Positions 1-11,154 of a stretch of DNA of 64,000 nucleotides are shown one piece after another. Every line of letters starts with the position of its first letter. The stretch's first letter is position 1. Below the pieces are notes generated by a model that was given only the letters and a program-made list of their open reading frames with translations, made no database searches and was not told where the DNA came from. The stretch comes from Cohaesibacter gelatinilyticus. GTDB lineage: Bacteria > Pseudomonadota > Alphaproteobacteria > Rhizobiales > Cohaesibacteraceae. Made by a program: the position numbers and the translations under genes. The stretch is taken from the NCBI RefSeq assembly GCF_900215605.1, contig NZ_OBEL01000007.1, positions 124,001 through 188,000 of the forward strand, read 5' to 3'.

Positions 1-88
1 TGTGAAGGCATTTTTGCCAAATCACCTTCCAAATGCTTGGGACGAGGCCCCTCACTCCAAATATCATAAGGGTAGATATAAATATGAC

Positions 89-138
89 AGCGCGTTCTGA
101 GAAAAGTTGCAGACTTTTCGGATAAGAATTCGCTGCAG
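89..138 (+). repeat. Short hairpin repeat module, copy 1
   Basis: This copy contains the perfect inverted repeat CCGAAAAGT/ACTTTTCGG in slightly altered form around TGCAG, flanked by AGCGCGTTC and by AAGAATTCGC. Near-identical copies occur at 1041-1082 (opposite strand), 12964-12987 (partial) and 16738-16787, with a decayed one at 20621-20670. It lies just before the PhzF-like gene. Bases 1-88 of the window show no gene. Confidence 0.8.
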
Positions 139-157
139 GAAGAGACGGAGCCCGATC

Positions 158-997
158 ATGGATATTCAAAGAATTGCAGCTTTCAGCCGTGGTGAGCAAG
201 GCGGCAACCCGGCTGGTGTAGTGCTGCTGGATCAGCCAGCGTTGGACACTGACATGGCACGCATTGCAGCCGAGGTGGGCTATTCGGAGACTGCCTTTGC
301 CGTTCGCGAAGATGACAGCGGCAAAAACTGGCGCGTGCGGTATTTCTCGCCAGAGTCTGAAGTGCCTTTCTGCGGCCATGCCACCATCGCCCTTGGCGCG
401 GCCTTGGGCCAACATGTGGGCGAAGGCAGCTTCAATCTCGCGCTGAATGAAGCCGCGATCAGCGTGTCCGCCGCGCCAAAGGATGGCGGCATGACGGCCA
501 CCCTCTCCTCGCCACCGACCAAAAGCAAGGCCCTGCCAGAAGCTGATCTTGCAGACATTCTGGCACTCTTTGATCTATCAGCCAAGGATCTGGATGAGCA
601 ATTGGCCCCGGCCCATATTCATGGCGGAGCAGATCACGCCGTTTTGGCGCTGAAGAACCGCACCAAACTGGCAGACATGCATTATGACCTGGATGAAGGG
701 CGCACACTGATGCGCAAGCTCGGCCTTGTCACCATCATGCTTGTGTATATAGAGAGCAATCAAAGCTTTGACGTGCGCAATGCCTTTGCTTCAGGCGGCG
801 TGCTGGAAGACCCGGCCACAGGTGCTGCCGCTGCCGCCTTTGCCGGATATCTGCGCGATCAGACCTGGCCCCATGGCGGCAAGATCACGATCCGTCAGGG
901 CGAGGATATGGGCAGTCCGTCCCTCATCACCGTCGAGTTGAGCGAAGAGCGCGGCGCACCGGTCAAGGTCACCGGCCATGCCCGGAATATCAAATAG
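158..997 (+). CDS. PhzF family isomerase/epimerase-like protein
   Basis: A 279-residue protein of the PhzF family, which includes phenazine-biosynthesis isomerases, diaminopimelate-epimerase-fold enzymes and many members of unknown substrate. Visible family marks are the N-terminal GNPAGVVLL strand, Glu44 in GYSETAF (the position of the catalytic acid in PhzF), the PFCGHAT loop near residue 72 and the C-terminal DPATGAAAAAF phosphate-type loop. I chose ATG 158, preceded by GGAAGAGACGGAG, because an upstream in-frame start at 107 lies inside a dispersed repeat. No phenazine genes are nearby, so the substrate is unknown. It is probably cytoplasmic and monocistronic; the composite repeat follows the stop codon. 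Confidence 0.88.
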   Translation: MDIQRIAAFSRGEQGGNPAGVVLLDQPALDTDMARIAAEVGYSETAFAVREDDSGKNWRVRYFSPESEVPFCGHATIALGAALGQHVGEGSFNLALNEAAISVSAAPKDGGMTATLSSPPTKSKALPEADLADILALFDLSAKDLDEQLAPAHIHGGADHAVLALKNRTKLADMHYDLDEGRTLMRKLGLVTIMLVYIESNQSFDVRNAFASGGVLEDPATGAAAAAFAGYLRDQTWPHGGKITIRQGEDMGSPSLITVELSEERGAPVKVTGHARNIK

Positions 998-1002
998 ATC
1001 TG

Positions 1003-1168
1003 GCCCTATTTAAAAGTCTCTGGATGAAACTGGTTGGAACGAGTTCTGATCCGAAAAATCTGCAACTTTTCGGGAACGCGCTACCGGCTGTATGGCCAGC
1101 CCTCTCCCCTCCCAAACTGCCCATGAGAGTACCATGACGGGTGGGATGCAAAGGAGGAGAGGGCTTGG
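1003..1168 (-). repeat. Composite intergenic repeat, copy 1 (reversed, most diverged)
   Basis: Read on the minus strand this holds, in order, a C-rich/G-rich palindrome (1096-1168), a link resembling GATACGGCC, the short hairpin module (1041-1082) and the tail AGAGACTTTTAAAT (1003-1021). The same order recurs at 12881-13029 on the plus strand. The palindrome begins CCAGCCCTCTCCCCTCCC and ends GGAGGAGAGGGCTTGG, with a more eroded right arm than the other copies. The element fills the gap between the PhzF-like gene and the convergent regulator. Confidence 0.8.
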
Positions 1169-1190
1169 TGTTGAATTCCAAGCAACATTA

Positions 1191-1727
1191 TCAGGCATTG
1201 AGGCCAATCGCCTGGTTGATCTCGATGCCTCTATTCGCCGCGCAATAGGTGGGGAATGGCACACGGGCAGAGACATCGATCTCACGCTGGATCCAGTCAA
1301 ACTCTTCCAGCTTATAGAGCGAAGCCGACAAAGCCCGGTCGGTAATAGGCGCAAGGTCGCACCGAATGCCGGAAAAACGGCGCGGCGCACTGGTCAGCGC
1401 CAAAATCGGCACCGTCCAGCTTTTGCGAAGCAGCGAAAACTCCCCCTCATCCGGCACAGCTTTTACCAGACGACTGGCAATTTCAGCCGCTTCCACGCCC
1501 AATGGCGTCAGGCGAAATTCCGGCCGCAAGGGATGGCCATGGCCGGGATTGCGCTCCAAAAGCTTCAAACCAACCAGATGCTCCAGACTGAGAGAGAAAG
1601 AGCTACGGCTCGCCCCGGTCGCAGACAGCAAGGCAGCCTGCCGCCCGGCGACACCGGAATGCAGGACAGCAAGGATATTCAAAGACCAGGCGCGGGATGT
1701 AAGCTTGACAAGCGTTTTAATGTCCAT
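1191..1727 (-). CDS. Tandem winged-helix (HxlR/MarR-like) transcriptional regulator
   Basis: This 178-residue protein appears to hold two winged-helix DNA-binding domains in one chain: residues about 1-90 (ending in the wing REFRLTPLG-like segment) and about 95-175 (SLLRKSWTVPILALT through the wing near YCAANRG). HxlR proteins are normally single-domain dimers, so the tandem form may act as a built-in dimer; that is inference. It is divergent from a VOC-family gene. A 20-bp palindrome overlaps its own start codon, which suggests autorepression and control of the neighbour. Its ligand is unknown. Confidence 0.72.
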   Translation of the reverse strand: MDIKTLVKLTSRAWSLNILAVLHSGVAGRQAALLSATGASRSSFSLSLEHLVGLKLLERNPGHGHPLRPEFRLTPLGVEAAEIASRLVKAVPDEGEFSLLRKSWTVPILALTSAPRRFSGIRCDLAPITDRALSASLYKLEEFDWIQREIDVSARVPFPTYCAANRGIEINQAIGLNA

Positions 1728-1745
1728 AAAGTATAGTTACTTTAT
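1726..1745. promoter_or_regulatory. Palindromic operator between regulator and VOC gene
   Basis: ATAAAGTA and TACTTTAT form perfect 8-bp arms around TAGT. The site covers the start codon of the minus-strand regulator and sits 22 bp before the VOC start, where it could repress both genes. Confidence 0.6.
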
Positions 1746-1767
1746 TTATTGACAAAAGGGAAGCACA

Positions 1768-2145
1768 ATGGCGCTCGTCTCACTGGAAAATACCATCACC
1801 CTTGCCATCTCGGTTAAGGATCGCCATGCCAGCGCTGCCTGGTATGAGGAAAAGCTGGGCTTTGATCTGATCTATCATCTGGATGATGCAGGCTGGAGCG
1901 AATTGCAGACCAAGACAGAAGGCGTCACCCTGGGCCTTGGCGAACAGAATGATCCCAATCCGGGCAACAGCGTCCCGGTCTTTGGCGTCGCCAATCTGGC
2001 AAAGGCGCGAAAAGCACTGGAAGAGGCCAACGTGAAATTTGACGGCCCGACAGTCAGTATCGAAGGCATGGTGCATCTGGCCACCTTCTATGACCCCGAT
2101 GGCAACGCCCTCATGCTCGCGCAGGATTTGTCAAAACATCCCTGA
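1768..2145 (+). CDS. VOC (glyoxalase/bleomycin resistance fold) protein
   Basis: A 125-residue single-module vicinal-oxygen-chelate protein. Family features are the N-terminal NTITLAISVKD strand, the AAWYEEKLGF motif near residue 27, and the C-terminal FYDPDGNALMLAQ strand. VOC proteins act as lyases, dioxygenases or drug-binding proteins, usually as dimers with a metal site shared between strands; a Glu/His set cannot be assigned with confidence here. It starts 40 bp from a divergent winged-helix regulator and is followed by a strong terminator, so the two form a small self-contained stress or detoxification unit. SD: AAGGGAAGC before the ATG. Confidence 0.85.
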   Translation: MALVSLENTITLAISVKDRHASAAWYEEKLGFDLIYHLDDAGWSELQTKTEGVTLGLGEQNDPNPGNSVPVFGVANLAKARKALEEANVKFDGPTVSIEGMVHLATFYDPDGNALMLAQDLSKHP

Positions 2146-2180
2146 CGGAACAAAAAACTTCGAACCCCATTTGAAGGATA

Positions 2181-2220
2181 AAACAAGCAGGTCTCCCCCG
2201 GGGCCTGCTTGTTTCTTTTA
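2181..2220 (+). terminator. Rho-independent terminator after the VOC gene
   Basis: AAACAAGCAGG pairs with CCTGCTTGTTT (11-bp stem) and is followed by CTTTTA. It lies 36 bp after the VOC stop codon. Confidence 0.85.
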
Positions 2221-2332
2221 AGTCAGACTCTTGGAGATGACATGTGATCCCCCTGCCGATGACATCATTTCGGCATTTGCAAGGGCACAAAACCCTATCA
2301 AGACCCATAAAACATTTGTTATCGCACTTGCT

Positions 2333-2390
2333 GTTTAAACAATTAAAATCTAATGTTTAAACGAATCGCGAGAAATTAAACAATTGTTAG
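2333..2390. promoter_or_regulatory. Cluster of GTTTAA boxes before the GGDEF/EAL gene
   Basis: Two GTTTAAAC octamers at 2333-2340 and 2355-2362 (22 bp apart) are followed by the inverted form ATTAAACAATTGTT at 2376-2388. A matching array precedes the chemoreceptor gene at 7957-8002, which suggests one regulator for both signalling loci. The rest of the 313-base gap 2146-2458 holds the terminator above and otherwise nothing I can name. Confidence 0.5.
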
Positions 2391-2458
2391 AAAAATTACG
2401 ACTTAATGAGCGTGTTGGGACAAAATGCATGTAAACACCTGCCGGGGGAAACAATTCA

Positions 2459-4516
2459 ATGTCTTGGAGCATGGGCCGCAGACGGATTTTCATAAGCTTT
2501 GTCGCATTTTTCGTTCTTGTCATCTTTACAGTGGACACGGGCACACCCGCGCTCATGAACCATCTCACAATTGTGGAAGCCGAAAGACTTTCATTGCATT
2601 GGCTCAATGCCTATTCCAAGACGAATGAACTGCCAGGACAGCCTGGCCAAAATAGTGAGGACCTAAGCGGCCTGATCGACCAGATCTTTACGCCAAAACA
2701 CGAAAATCATCATTATGATGCGTCGGCAGCACCGAGCCCTGAACAATCAGATTTCAGTATCAACAATTCCTTCAACTCGGTTCTGGGTTACAGGATTTGC
2801 ACAACACCAACCAAGTGCCCCATATCCGGTGGTTCCCCCGTTCAAAACAGCCATCTGACCTCTGAAGAATTCCGCAGTTTCAGGGAAGCACTCACGCTCG
2901 CCAAAATAGATGCCTTCCTGAATGCCAGCGCCGCAAAGCATGACCAGCGCATTGTAACCGTCATGGTCCCGTTGCTGCGGGACAACAAACCGCAAGCTGT
3001 TGCAATCATTGACGTCGTAAGATCAGAGTTCGAGCAAGCATTGTATGAAGGCATCCAGCAGGCAGCAATCTTTACGGCAGTCGTCATCTCGCTGATTTCG
3101 CTGGGCACCATCCTCATGTTGCTCAATATGGACGGCAAGCGGAGAGATGCCGAAACCGAAGCATCCTTTTTGGCCCTCCATGACTGTTTGACGGGCCTGC
3201 CAAACCGCCTCCAATTCAACACGATATTGAAACAATGCTTTGAAAAAGCAAAAGCCAATAAAGAGCGATTGGCTATTCTCAGGATCAATATCGATGGTTT
3301 CAAGGACACCAATGAGATCTTTGGCCATTCGGCTGGCGACCATGTCCTGAAAAGCGTCGGTCAGACTTTGAAGACAAATGCAGGCGGACAGGCCTTTGTT
3401 GCGCATTTGTCAGGAGATGAATTCGCCATCCTTCTCAAAAGTCTTGAGCATGAGAACGAAATCATCAGACTTTGCAATGCAATTCTGGAAATCCAGCAAC
3501 AGCCGATATTCTTCAAAGGCAAGCATATCAGCACCTCGCTCAGCATCGGAATTGCAGAATATCCATTGGACTGCGATTCCCCGGAAGACCTGCTGAAACA
3601 TGCGGAATTTGCGCTTGATCGTGCCAAGGCGATCGGACCTGGGCAATTCAACTTCTTTACCCAGGAACTCAATAAGGAAATGCAGCGCAGACGCAAATTG
3701 AAAATAGAACTAAGCCAAGCACTAAAGCACAACCAGCTCCAAATGCACTATCAGCCACAAGTGGATACGGCTTCCAATACACTCACCGGATTTGAAGCCT
3801 TGATACGCTGGCCCCATGAGAAAGAAGGTTTCATCCCACCATCAGAATTCATACCAATCGCAGAGCAGAATGGCATGATCAGCGAAATTGGCTACTGGAC
3901 CCTGCAGACAGCTTGCCAGGAGGCGGCAAATTGGCCCGAAAATCATACAATAGCGGTCAATTTGTCGCCGATCATGTTCAATGACGGAGATCTGGTAGAG
4001 CGCATCAAGGATACGCTCGCCAAGACCGGACTGGACCCCCGTCGTCTGGAAATCGAAATTACCGAAAATGTCTTGTTGGATGACTCGAACCATATCAGCA
4101 GTCAGCTCGTCACCATTCGCAATTTGGGTATTGGCATAGCAATGGACGACTTCGGCACCGGATATTCCAGCTTGAGCTATCTGACGCGCATTCCCTTCAC
4201 CAAGATCAAAATCGACCAATCCTTTATTCGAGGGCTGGATGACGGCAAGAATATCGACTCGATTATTCACGCCATCGTCGGAATTGGTGATAGTCTTGAT
4301 GTATCAATCATAGCAGAAGGCGTTGAGAGTACCGACCAGCTTCTGAGACTGAATGCAGCAGGCTGCTACATCATTCAGGGATATTTGTTCGGCAAACCAT
4401 CTTCAAAACCCGCATTGGATCTGGATCCCATCTCACGCATCGCCAAGCAACCGGTTCACAAGGAACTGCGATCAAAAATCGAAGCTGGAATGAACAAGGC
4501 TGTCGGCTTTAATTAG
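2459..4516 (+). CDS. Membrane GGDEF/EAL cyclic-di-GMP protein
   Basis: A 685-residue two-domain cyclic-di-GMP protein. An N-terminal membrane helix (about 10-30) and a second near 200-222 bracket a periplasmic sensor region of about 170 residues without a recognisable family. The GGDEF domain follows, with LTGLPNR, NIDGFKDTNE and the signature as SGDEF near residue 318, a variant that is often still active. The EAL domain has EAL in GFEALIRW near 446, NLSP, EITENVLLDD, DDFGTGYSS near 563, KIDQSF and EGVES, so metal-binding and catalytic positions are intact and phosphodiesterase activity is likely. It starts an apparent three-gene run with the kinase (17-bp gap) and response regulator. SD: GGGGAAAC. 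Confidence 0.93.
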   Translation: MSWSMGRRRIFISFVAFFVLVIFTVDTGTPALMNHLTIVEAERLSLHWLNAYSKTNELPGQPGQNSEDLSGLIDQIFTPKHENHHYDASAAPSPEQSDFSINNSFNSVLGYRICTTPTKCPISGGSPVQNSHLTSEEFRSFREALTLAKIDAFLNASAAKHDQRIVTVMVPLLRDNKPQAVAIIDVVRSEFEQALYEGIQQAAIFTAVVISLISLGTILMLLNMDGKRRDAETEASFLALHDCLTGLPNRLQFNTILKQCFEKAKANKERLAILRINIDGFKDTNEIFGHSAGDHVLKSVGQTLKTNAGGQAFVAHLSGDEFAILLKSLEHENEIIRLCNAILEIQQQPIFFKGKHISTSLSIGIAEYPLDCDSPEDLLKHAEFALDRAKAIGPGQFNFFTQELNKEMQRRRKLKIELSQALKHNQLQMHYQPQVDTASNTLTGFEALIRWPHEKEGFIPPSEFIPIAEQNGMISEIGYWTLQTACQEAANWPENHTIAVNLSPIMFNDGDLVERIKDTLAKTGLDPRRLEIEITENVLLDDSNHISSQLVTIRNLGIGIAMDDFGTGYSSLSYLTRIPFTKIKIDQSFIRGLDDGKNIDSIIHAIVGIGDSLDVSIIAEGVESTDQLLRLNAAGCYIIQGYLFGKPSSKPALDLDPISRIAKQPVHKELRSKIEAGMNKAVGFN

Positions 4517-4533
4517 ACACAGAACCCAAAGGA

Positions 4534-6729
<2,196 letters not shown>

Positions 6730-6771
6730 TAAAAAGACAAGTCCACTACCAAGATAAGAAAGCAAGTCACC

Positions 6772-7170
6772 ATGACGAATATTCTGATCATTGATGATGA
6801 ACCGTTGATTTGTGAAATGCTTGACCTGCTTCTTTCAGCCGAAGGATATGATGTCGTCACCGCAATGGATGGCAGAGAAGGCGTCTCCAAATTCTCGGAT
6901 CGCCATATCGATGTGGTGGTAACCGACATCATCATGCCAGAGGGCGACGGATTGGAGGTCATTCAGGAGATAAAGGACCGCAACCCCCACGTAAAGATCA
7001 TCGCGATATCAGGCGGCTCCCGCATCGGACATGTCAATCTTCTGGAGATGGCCAGCAAGTTGGGCGCAATCAAGGTATTTTCCAAACCTCTGGATCATGC
7101 AGAATTGCTGAAAGCGATAAAAGAATGCGTCAACCAGATGCAGGGATCAAACGTCATCAAACTACGATAA
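6772..7170 (+). CDS. Single-domain response regulator
   Basis: A 132-residue receiver domain without an output domain. The acidic pair Asp8-Asp9, phosphoacceptor Asp52 in VVVTDIIMP, Ser80 and Lys105 in FSKPLD are all in place, so phosphotransfer should work. It is very likely the partner of the kinase immediately upstream. With no DNA-binding domain it must act through protein contacts, for example on the upstream GGDEF/EAL protein, on motility, or as a phosphate sink; which of these is unknown. Confidence 0.92.
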   Translation: MTNILIIDDEPLICEMLDLLLSAEGYDVVTAMDGREGVSKFSDRHIDVVVTDIIMPEGDGLEVIQEIKDRNPHVKIIAISGGSRIGHVNLLEMASKLGAIKVFSKPLDHAELLKAIKECVNQMQGSNVIKLR

Positions 7171-7185
7171 AGAGCACCCAAATGC

Positions 7186-7785
7186 TCACAAGTCAGGTTT
7201 CATGGCACCATGAAGAGGACAATGAGGCGGCCCAACCTGATCTATCCATTTTCTCGAAACCCGCGCCACATATCCGCACTTTTGACAGGAAACCTTGATC
7301 TGGCGTGTGGTCTGTTTGGCCGATGGTTGCGAACTGGTCGGGGTCATTTCCGCACTTGGCAAATCGCCAACCTGTTTCAGGATCGGATCCGATAGTTCCA
7401 GAAACAATCTACCGGGCTTTGCTTCCGTTTTTCTGCCCTTCAGGCCAATGGAAATAGCAAGATGACGGAACAAATGCCCGTGCGTATCCTTTGCACCACA
7501 AGCGATCTTGCACATTTGATGCGCAATCGCACCAGCCACCTCTACCGGATCGGATCGATCAGGCCGGACAAAAATGACGAATGACGCATCCTCTTCCTGA
7601 ACCCAGGTCTCGGCAGTATTGCCTCCCCGTGATCCCGTGCTGGGAAAACCACTTTTGATCTCGAACTCAGGCATCGGGAAATCAAGATCTGAGAACCAGG
7701 GCTTCATGGCAGACGCCACGACCAGCAACCACTCATCGCGCGTTGTGACCTTGTTTTCCGCCAGGCTTGTCTGTTTCACCCGCAT
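7186..7785 (-). CDS. SprT-like protein with zinc-ribbon tail, altered catalytic motif
   Basis: A 199-residue protein. Its middle resembles SprT/zincin proteins, but the helix that normally carries HExxH reads AHQMCK (His89, Gln90, Lys93), so the general base glutamate and the second histidine of the classic motif are missing; His102, His104 and His108 follow. The C terminus is a probable zinc ribbon with Cys167, Cys170, Cys189 and His192. Peptidase activity is therefore doubtful and a binding role is possible. I chose ATG 7785 because GAGGAGATGAA precedes it. It lies convergent to the response regulator. Function unknown. Confidence 0.6.
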   Translation of the reverse strand: MRVKQTSLAENKVTTRDEWLLVVASAMKPWFSDLDFPMPEFEIKSGFPSTGSRGGNTAETWVQEEDASFVIFVRPDRSDPVEVAGAIAHQMCKIACGAKDTHGHLFRHLAISIGLKGRKTEAKPGRLFLELSDPILKQVGDLPSAEMTPTSSQPSAKQTTRQIKVSCQKCGYVARVSRKWIDQVGPPHCPLHGAMKPDL

Positions 7786-7956
7786 TTCATCTCCTCGGAA
7801 GCAGATCACACATCTTCGCGCATAACACCGTCACCAGTGCCTCATGATCCCGCACCCCTTGCAACAGATCAGTTCGAAATTAGCCGATTTCCAAACCGGA
7901 CGCCACCATCGAAACGAATAATCATGGAAGAAAGTAACTAAACATTAATTGAACAT

Positions 7957-8002
7957 GTTTAACTAAATATATATGCGTTTAAACAACAATTAGAACGTTT
8001 AA
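7957..8002. promoter_or_regulatory. Phased GTTTAA array before the chemoreceptor gene
   Basis: GTTTAA occurs at 7957, 7977 and 7997, exactly 20 bp apart (about two helical turns), in an AT-rich region 27-72 bp before the start codon. The same hexamer is repeated at 22-bp spacing before the GGDEF/EAL gene. Cooperative binding of one regulator on one face of the helix is a plausible reading. Confidence 0.55.
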
Positions 8003-8028
8003 TTGAATATGGTTTCGAGGAGTGTCTC

Positions 8029-10245
8029 ATGCAACCGACGAGTGGAGAAGAAATGAGCAGACCCAATCGGTTCCTGCTTAACAATTATAGCATTGCAACC
8101 AAGCTCATTACCGGCTTTGTCGTCATTACAATGCTATGTGGTGTCATGAGTGGTGTCGGGCTGTTCTATATTGATTCAATCGAGGATACGCTCAACGAGC
8201 TCACGGATGTCGCCGCTCCAACCGTTGAAACCGCAGATGATCTGATCATCAATATCGAAATCGCACATGAGATTATCGAGGAGGTTGCTGCAGCCGAAAG
8301 CCTCTCGGAAGTACAAAAACTGGAAACAAAGTTTTCAGATCAAGCCAGTGCATTTCTCAAATCCCATGCAGAACTCCAAGTACTGCTGGCCAATCGCACA
8401 CTTGCAACCAATCTTGAAACTGCATTGAAAAGCCATTCATTGTTCCTCGAGCAATCAGACAAGATGTTCGATCACCGGAAAACCCAGATCCAGGAACAGA
8501 CCAAAGCGACGGCCCTCCTGTCAGACTTCGATTCCATCGGATCCAGACTGATTGTTGCGCTGGATGAATTTGCACTGGAAAATGAAGCGGAAATGGCCGC
8601 AGCCGAGGAAAAAGGCGACAGACTTGAAGCTGCAGCCGCATCCGGTGCAGCGGTTAATGCACTTTTGGGGCAATTGTTCGATCAGGATTATCCGGTTGTC
8701 GAAGCTGCACTGAAACTGCAGCGCCTGACCATGGAAATTCAGGATACAGCCGGTGAATATCTCGCTGAAAGCTCTGATAAGAATCTGGACGCAATCAACA
8801 AGGAATTCGCAAGTCTATATAAGAAGACTGCTGGTCATCTCGAAATTCTCGCAAAGCTTGCCGAGACAGCAGAAGACAAGAGCGACGCTTCAAACCTCAA
8901 AAGTCTGTTTGCAACCTGGTCGGAACGCGCAAACAATGACGGACAACTCTTCGACACAAGACGAAAAACACTACAAGCCAAACAAAGTGTACGAAACTGG
9001 AAGAAAAATGCTGAAACCAGCGCGGATGAGATTTCAATAGTCCTGAATGACATCGCAGAAAAAGCAGATGCAATCAACCGTGGCGCCGACGAAGAAGCAG
9101 CCGGCAAGGTGCACGAAGCACATTCCATGATCATCGCAACGCTGTTGCTAAGCGCTGTACTGGCAACCATCTTGATCATCATGATCTTGAAAACAATCAT
9201 TCGGCCGCTCAATTCCATGACCTCAATCATGAGCAAGCTGGCCAATGGCAATGACGAGGTCGACGTTCCGGCACAGAACCGGCTCGATGAGCTTGGAAAA
9301 ATGGCCAAAGCAGTCCAGATTTTCAAAGAGAACGCCATTCGCAATCATAAACTCGAAGCTGAAAAAGAAGCCGAGAAACGACGTCAGGAAGAGGCCGCCC
9401 GCCTCATGCGCATCGAATTGTCAGATACATTTCAGGCAACCGTCGGCGGAATCGTCAACACGGTGTCTTCCGCTGCCACCGAGATGCAAGCATCCGCCCA
9501 GGCATTGTCATCAACCTCCGAAGAAACCACCCGGCAATCGACAAGGGTCACAGCCGCAGCAGAAGAAACATCAACCAACGTACAAGCCATATCCTGCGCA
9601 ACGGAAGAACTGGCAAGTTCTGTGACAGAGATTGGTCGCCTTGTCAGTGAATCAGAAGCAATTGCCGGGTCGGCAGTTGGAAATGTTCAGGAAACCAATG
9701 AGCGAGTTCAGCATTTGACCGCTGGTGTCGAGAAAATTGGAGCGGTGGTCGCATTGATCACCGATATTGCCGAACAAACCAATCTGCTGGCGCTCAATGC
9801 CACAATTGAAGCCGCACGAGCAGGGGAGTCTGGCAAAGGGTTTGCCGTTGTTGCCAGCGAAGTGAAGGAGTTGGCTGGCCAGACAGCAAAGGCAACAGAT
9901 GAAATTGGCCTTCAGATCAAGGAAATTCAGGAACTCACCTTCGATACGGTCTCTTCAATCGAAACGATTGGTGAAACCATCAACAACAACAAGGAAATTT
10001 CCTCGGCAATTGCTTCTGCGATCGGACAGCAAAGCTCCGCGACCCATGAAATCGCCCAAAGCCTGGAAAAGGCCGCCTGTGGAACCGTTGAAATGACGAC
10101 CAGCATCAGTGGTGTCAATGAAGCCGCCTCCGAAACCGGACAATCAAGCCATCAAATGCTGGAAGCAGCATCAGAACTCTCCCAGCAGTCGGAAACATTA
10201 AGTGTCGAGGTGAAAAAATTCCTTACACAGATCCGCGCCGGATAA
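8029..10245 (+). CDS. Methyl-accepting chemotaxis protein
   Basis: A 738-residue chemoreceptor. TM1 is about 27-50 and TM2 about 368-392, with a large helical periplasmic sensor between; HAMP follows (393-445), then a long coiled-coil signalling domain with the conserved hairpin tip [16 protein letters not shown] near residue 582. No CheR-tethering pentapeptide is evident at the C terminus. The periplasmic domain is a relative of that in the sensor kinase at 4534, including GADEEAA next to TM2, so the two proteins probably sense the same or similar signals. SD: GAGGAGTGTCTC. The gene stands alone, with a GTTTAA box array as likely control region. Confidence 0.94.
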   Translation: MQPTSGEEMSRPNRFLLNNYSIATKLITGFVVITMLCGVMSGVGLFYIDSIEDTLNELTDVAAPTVETADDLIINIEIAHEIIEEVAAAESLSEVQKLETKFSDQASAFLKSHAELQVLLANRTLATNLETALKSHSLFLEQSDKMFDHRKTQIQEQTKATALLSDFDSIGSRLIVALDEFALENEAEMAAAEEKGDRLEAAAASGAAVNALLGQLFDQDYPVVEAALKLQRLTMEIQDTAGEYLAESSDKNLDAINKEFASLYKKTAGHLEILAKLAETAEDKSDASNLKSLFATWSERANNDGQLFDTRRKTLQAKQSVRNWKKNAETSADEISIVLNDIAEKADAINRGADEEAAGKVHEAHSMIIATLLLSAVLATILIIMILKTIIRPLNSMTSIMSKLANGNDEVDVPAQNRLDELGKMAKAVQIFKENAIRNHKLEAEKEAEKRRQEEAARLMRIELSDTFQATVGGIVNTVSSAATEMQASAQALSSTSEETTRQSTRVTAAAEETSTNVQAISCATEELASSVTEIGRLVSESEAIAGSAVGNVQETNERVQHLTAGVEKIGAVVALITDIAEQTNLLALNATIEAARAGESGKGFAVVASEVKELAGQTAKATDEIGLQIKEIQELTFDTVSSIETIGETINNNKEISSAIASAIGQQSSATHEIAQSLEKAACGTVEMTTSISGVNEAASETGQSSHQMLEAASELSQQSETLSVEVKKFLTQIRAG

Positions 10246-10597
10246 CACGAACGATAATAAAGTACAGATGAATAGTCTGTCGAAGGTGAAAGATAGAGAG
10301 ATTAAGGGGCCTTTTTTTGCCGATTTTCTTGTCGAGAGACATAGATTTCAGGGAGAAAGGCCTCTTTTACAGGTAAAATAACCAGAACCTGAGTCTGATA
10401 GCCTTGAAATTGACATCAAATCCTGCCAAATAGGGGGCAACACGTTTCGAGCCATCAATGGCACCAGTTTTTCCGGCTTGCCGGCATCTTCGGTTTCCTC
10501 CTGATTTTTGCGAACGTTTCAACACCATTGGCATTGCGCCATGGGCACTATCTCCCGTTCGCCGCAGGCTCGGGACTACTTAGATAAGGTATCTACT

Positions 10598-10807
10598 ATG
10601 ACTATCGGCACCGTTAAATTCTTCAACACCACCAAAGGTTTCGGCTTCATTCAGCCAGACGATGGCGGCAAAGACGCATTCGTTCACATTTCTGCTGTTG
10701 AGCGTTCCGGTCTTACCACCCTCAACGAAGGCCAGAAGGTCTCCTACGAGCTGCAGAACGACCGTAACGGCAAAGTTGCTGCTTCCAACCTTGAGCTGGT
10801 TGACTAA
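10598..10807 (+). CDS. cspA: Cold-shock domain protein
   Basis: A 69-residue CspA-type protein, one cold-shock domain with RNP1 KGFGFIQPD and RNP2 DAFVHISAV. It binds single-stranded RNA and DNA and is expected to melt mRNA structure. ATG 10598 begins the conserved MTIGTVKFFN segment. The 352-base gap upstream (10246-10597) shows no gene; part of it is probably the long untranslated leader that csp genes commonly carry, but I see no defined element beyond GC-rich small stems. A perfect 26-bp palindrome follows 10 bases after the stop. The symbol is a family name; the paralogue is not determined. Confidence 0.93.
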   Translation: MTIGTVKFFNTTKGFGFIQPDDGGKDAFVHISAVERSGLTTLNEGQKVSYELQNDRNGKVAASNLELVD

Positions 10808-10817
10808 AAAAATCTTG

Positions 10818-10843
10818 CCAAGACCACCCATGGGTGGTCTTGG
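10818..10843. terminator. Perfect 26-bp palindrome after the csp gene
   Basis: CCAAGACCACCCA is followed directly by its reverse complement. A run of seven A lies on the upstream side and only TTCTCC downstream, so on the plus strand it is a weak terminator or an mRNA-protecting hairpin between csp and the next small gene. Confidence 0.6.
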
Positions 10844-10863
10844 TTCTCCACAAAGGCTTACTC

Positions 10864-11073
10864 ATGATCAGTATTGTGAAGAAAAAAGCCGAAGAACGTT
10901 TGGCTGCAATTCAAAAAGCGCAGCAGGCTATCCTGAACGAACAGGAAGAACAGGCATCTGAGGTCAGAAAAAATACAGCACGCCTCAAAGCCCAACGTCT
11001 GGCCAGAGAAAAAGCCGAACAAGACCTCGCGTCTCAAGCAAAATCCGGCCAAGGCGCCAAAAAACGCAAATAG
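10864..11073 (+). CDS. Small highly charged helical protein, unknown function
   Basis: A 69-residue protein of lysine, glutamate, glutamine and alanine, predicted to be one long helix, with a basic tail GAKKRK. I do not recognise a family with certainty. It starts at ATG 10864 with AAAGG upstream and follows the csp gene by 56 bp, so it may be expressed with it by read-through of the palindrome. The clean frame, ribosome site and position between csp and helicase suggest a real gene, perhaps an RNA- or ribosome-associated peptide; that role is inference. Confidence 0.6.
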   Translation: MISIVKKKAEERLAAIQKAQQAILNEQEEQASEVRKNTARLKAQRLAREKAEQDLASQAKSGQGAKKRK

Positions 11074-11154
11074 CGTCCCTCCTCTCATATTTCATCAAAC
11101 ATGAGGCCATGTTCGAAAAGCCTTGTATTTGTGATGCTTTTGCTGTATCTCCCC

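Noticed and set aside
107-157. Upstream start for the PhzF-like gene
   Set aside because: The added 17 residues come from the dispersed hairpin repeat, and a good ribosome site precedes ATG 158.
1096-1168. Palindromes as simple terminators
   Set aside because: They recur with near-identical sequence in four places, including flanking modules, which marks a repeat family; termination may be a side effect.
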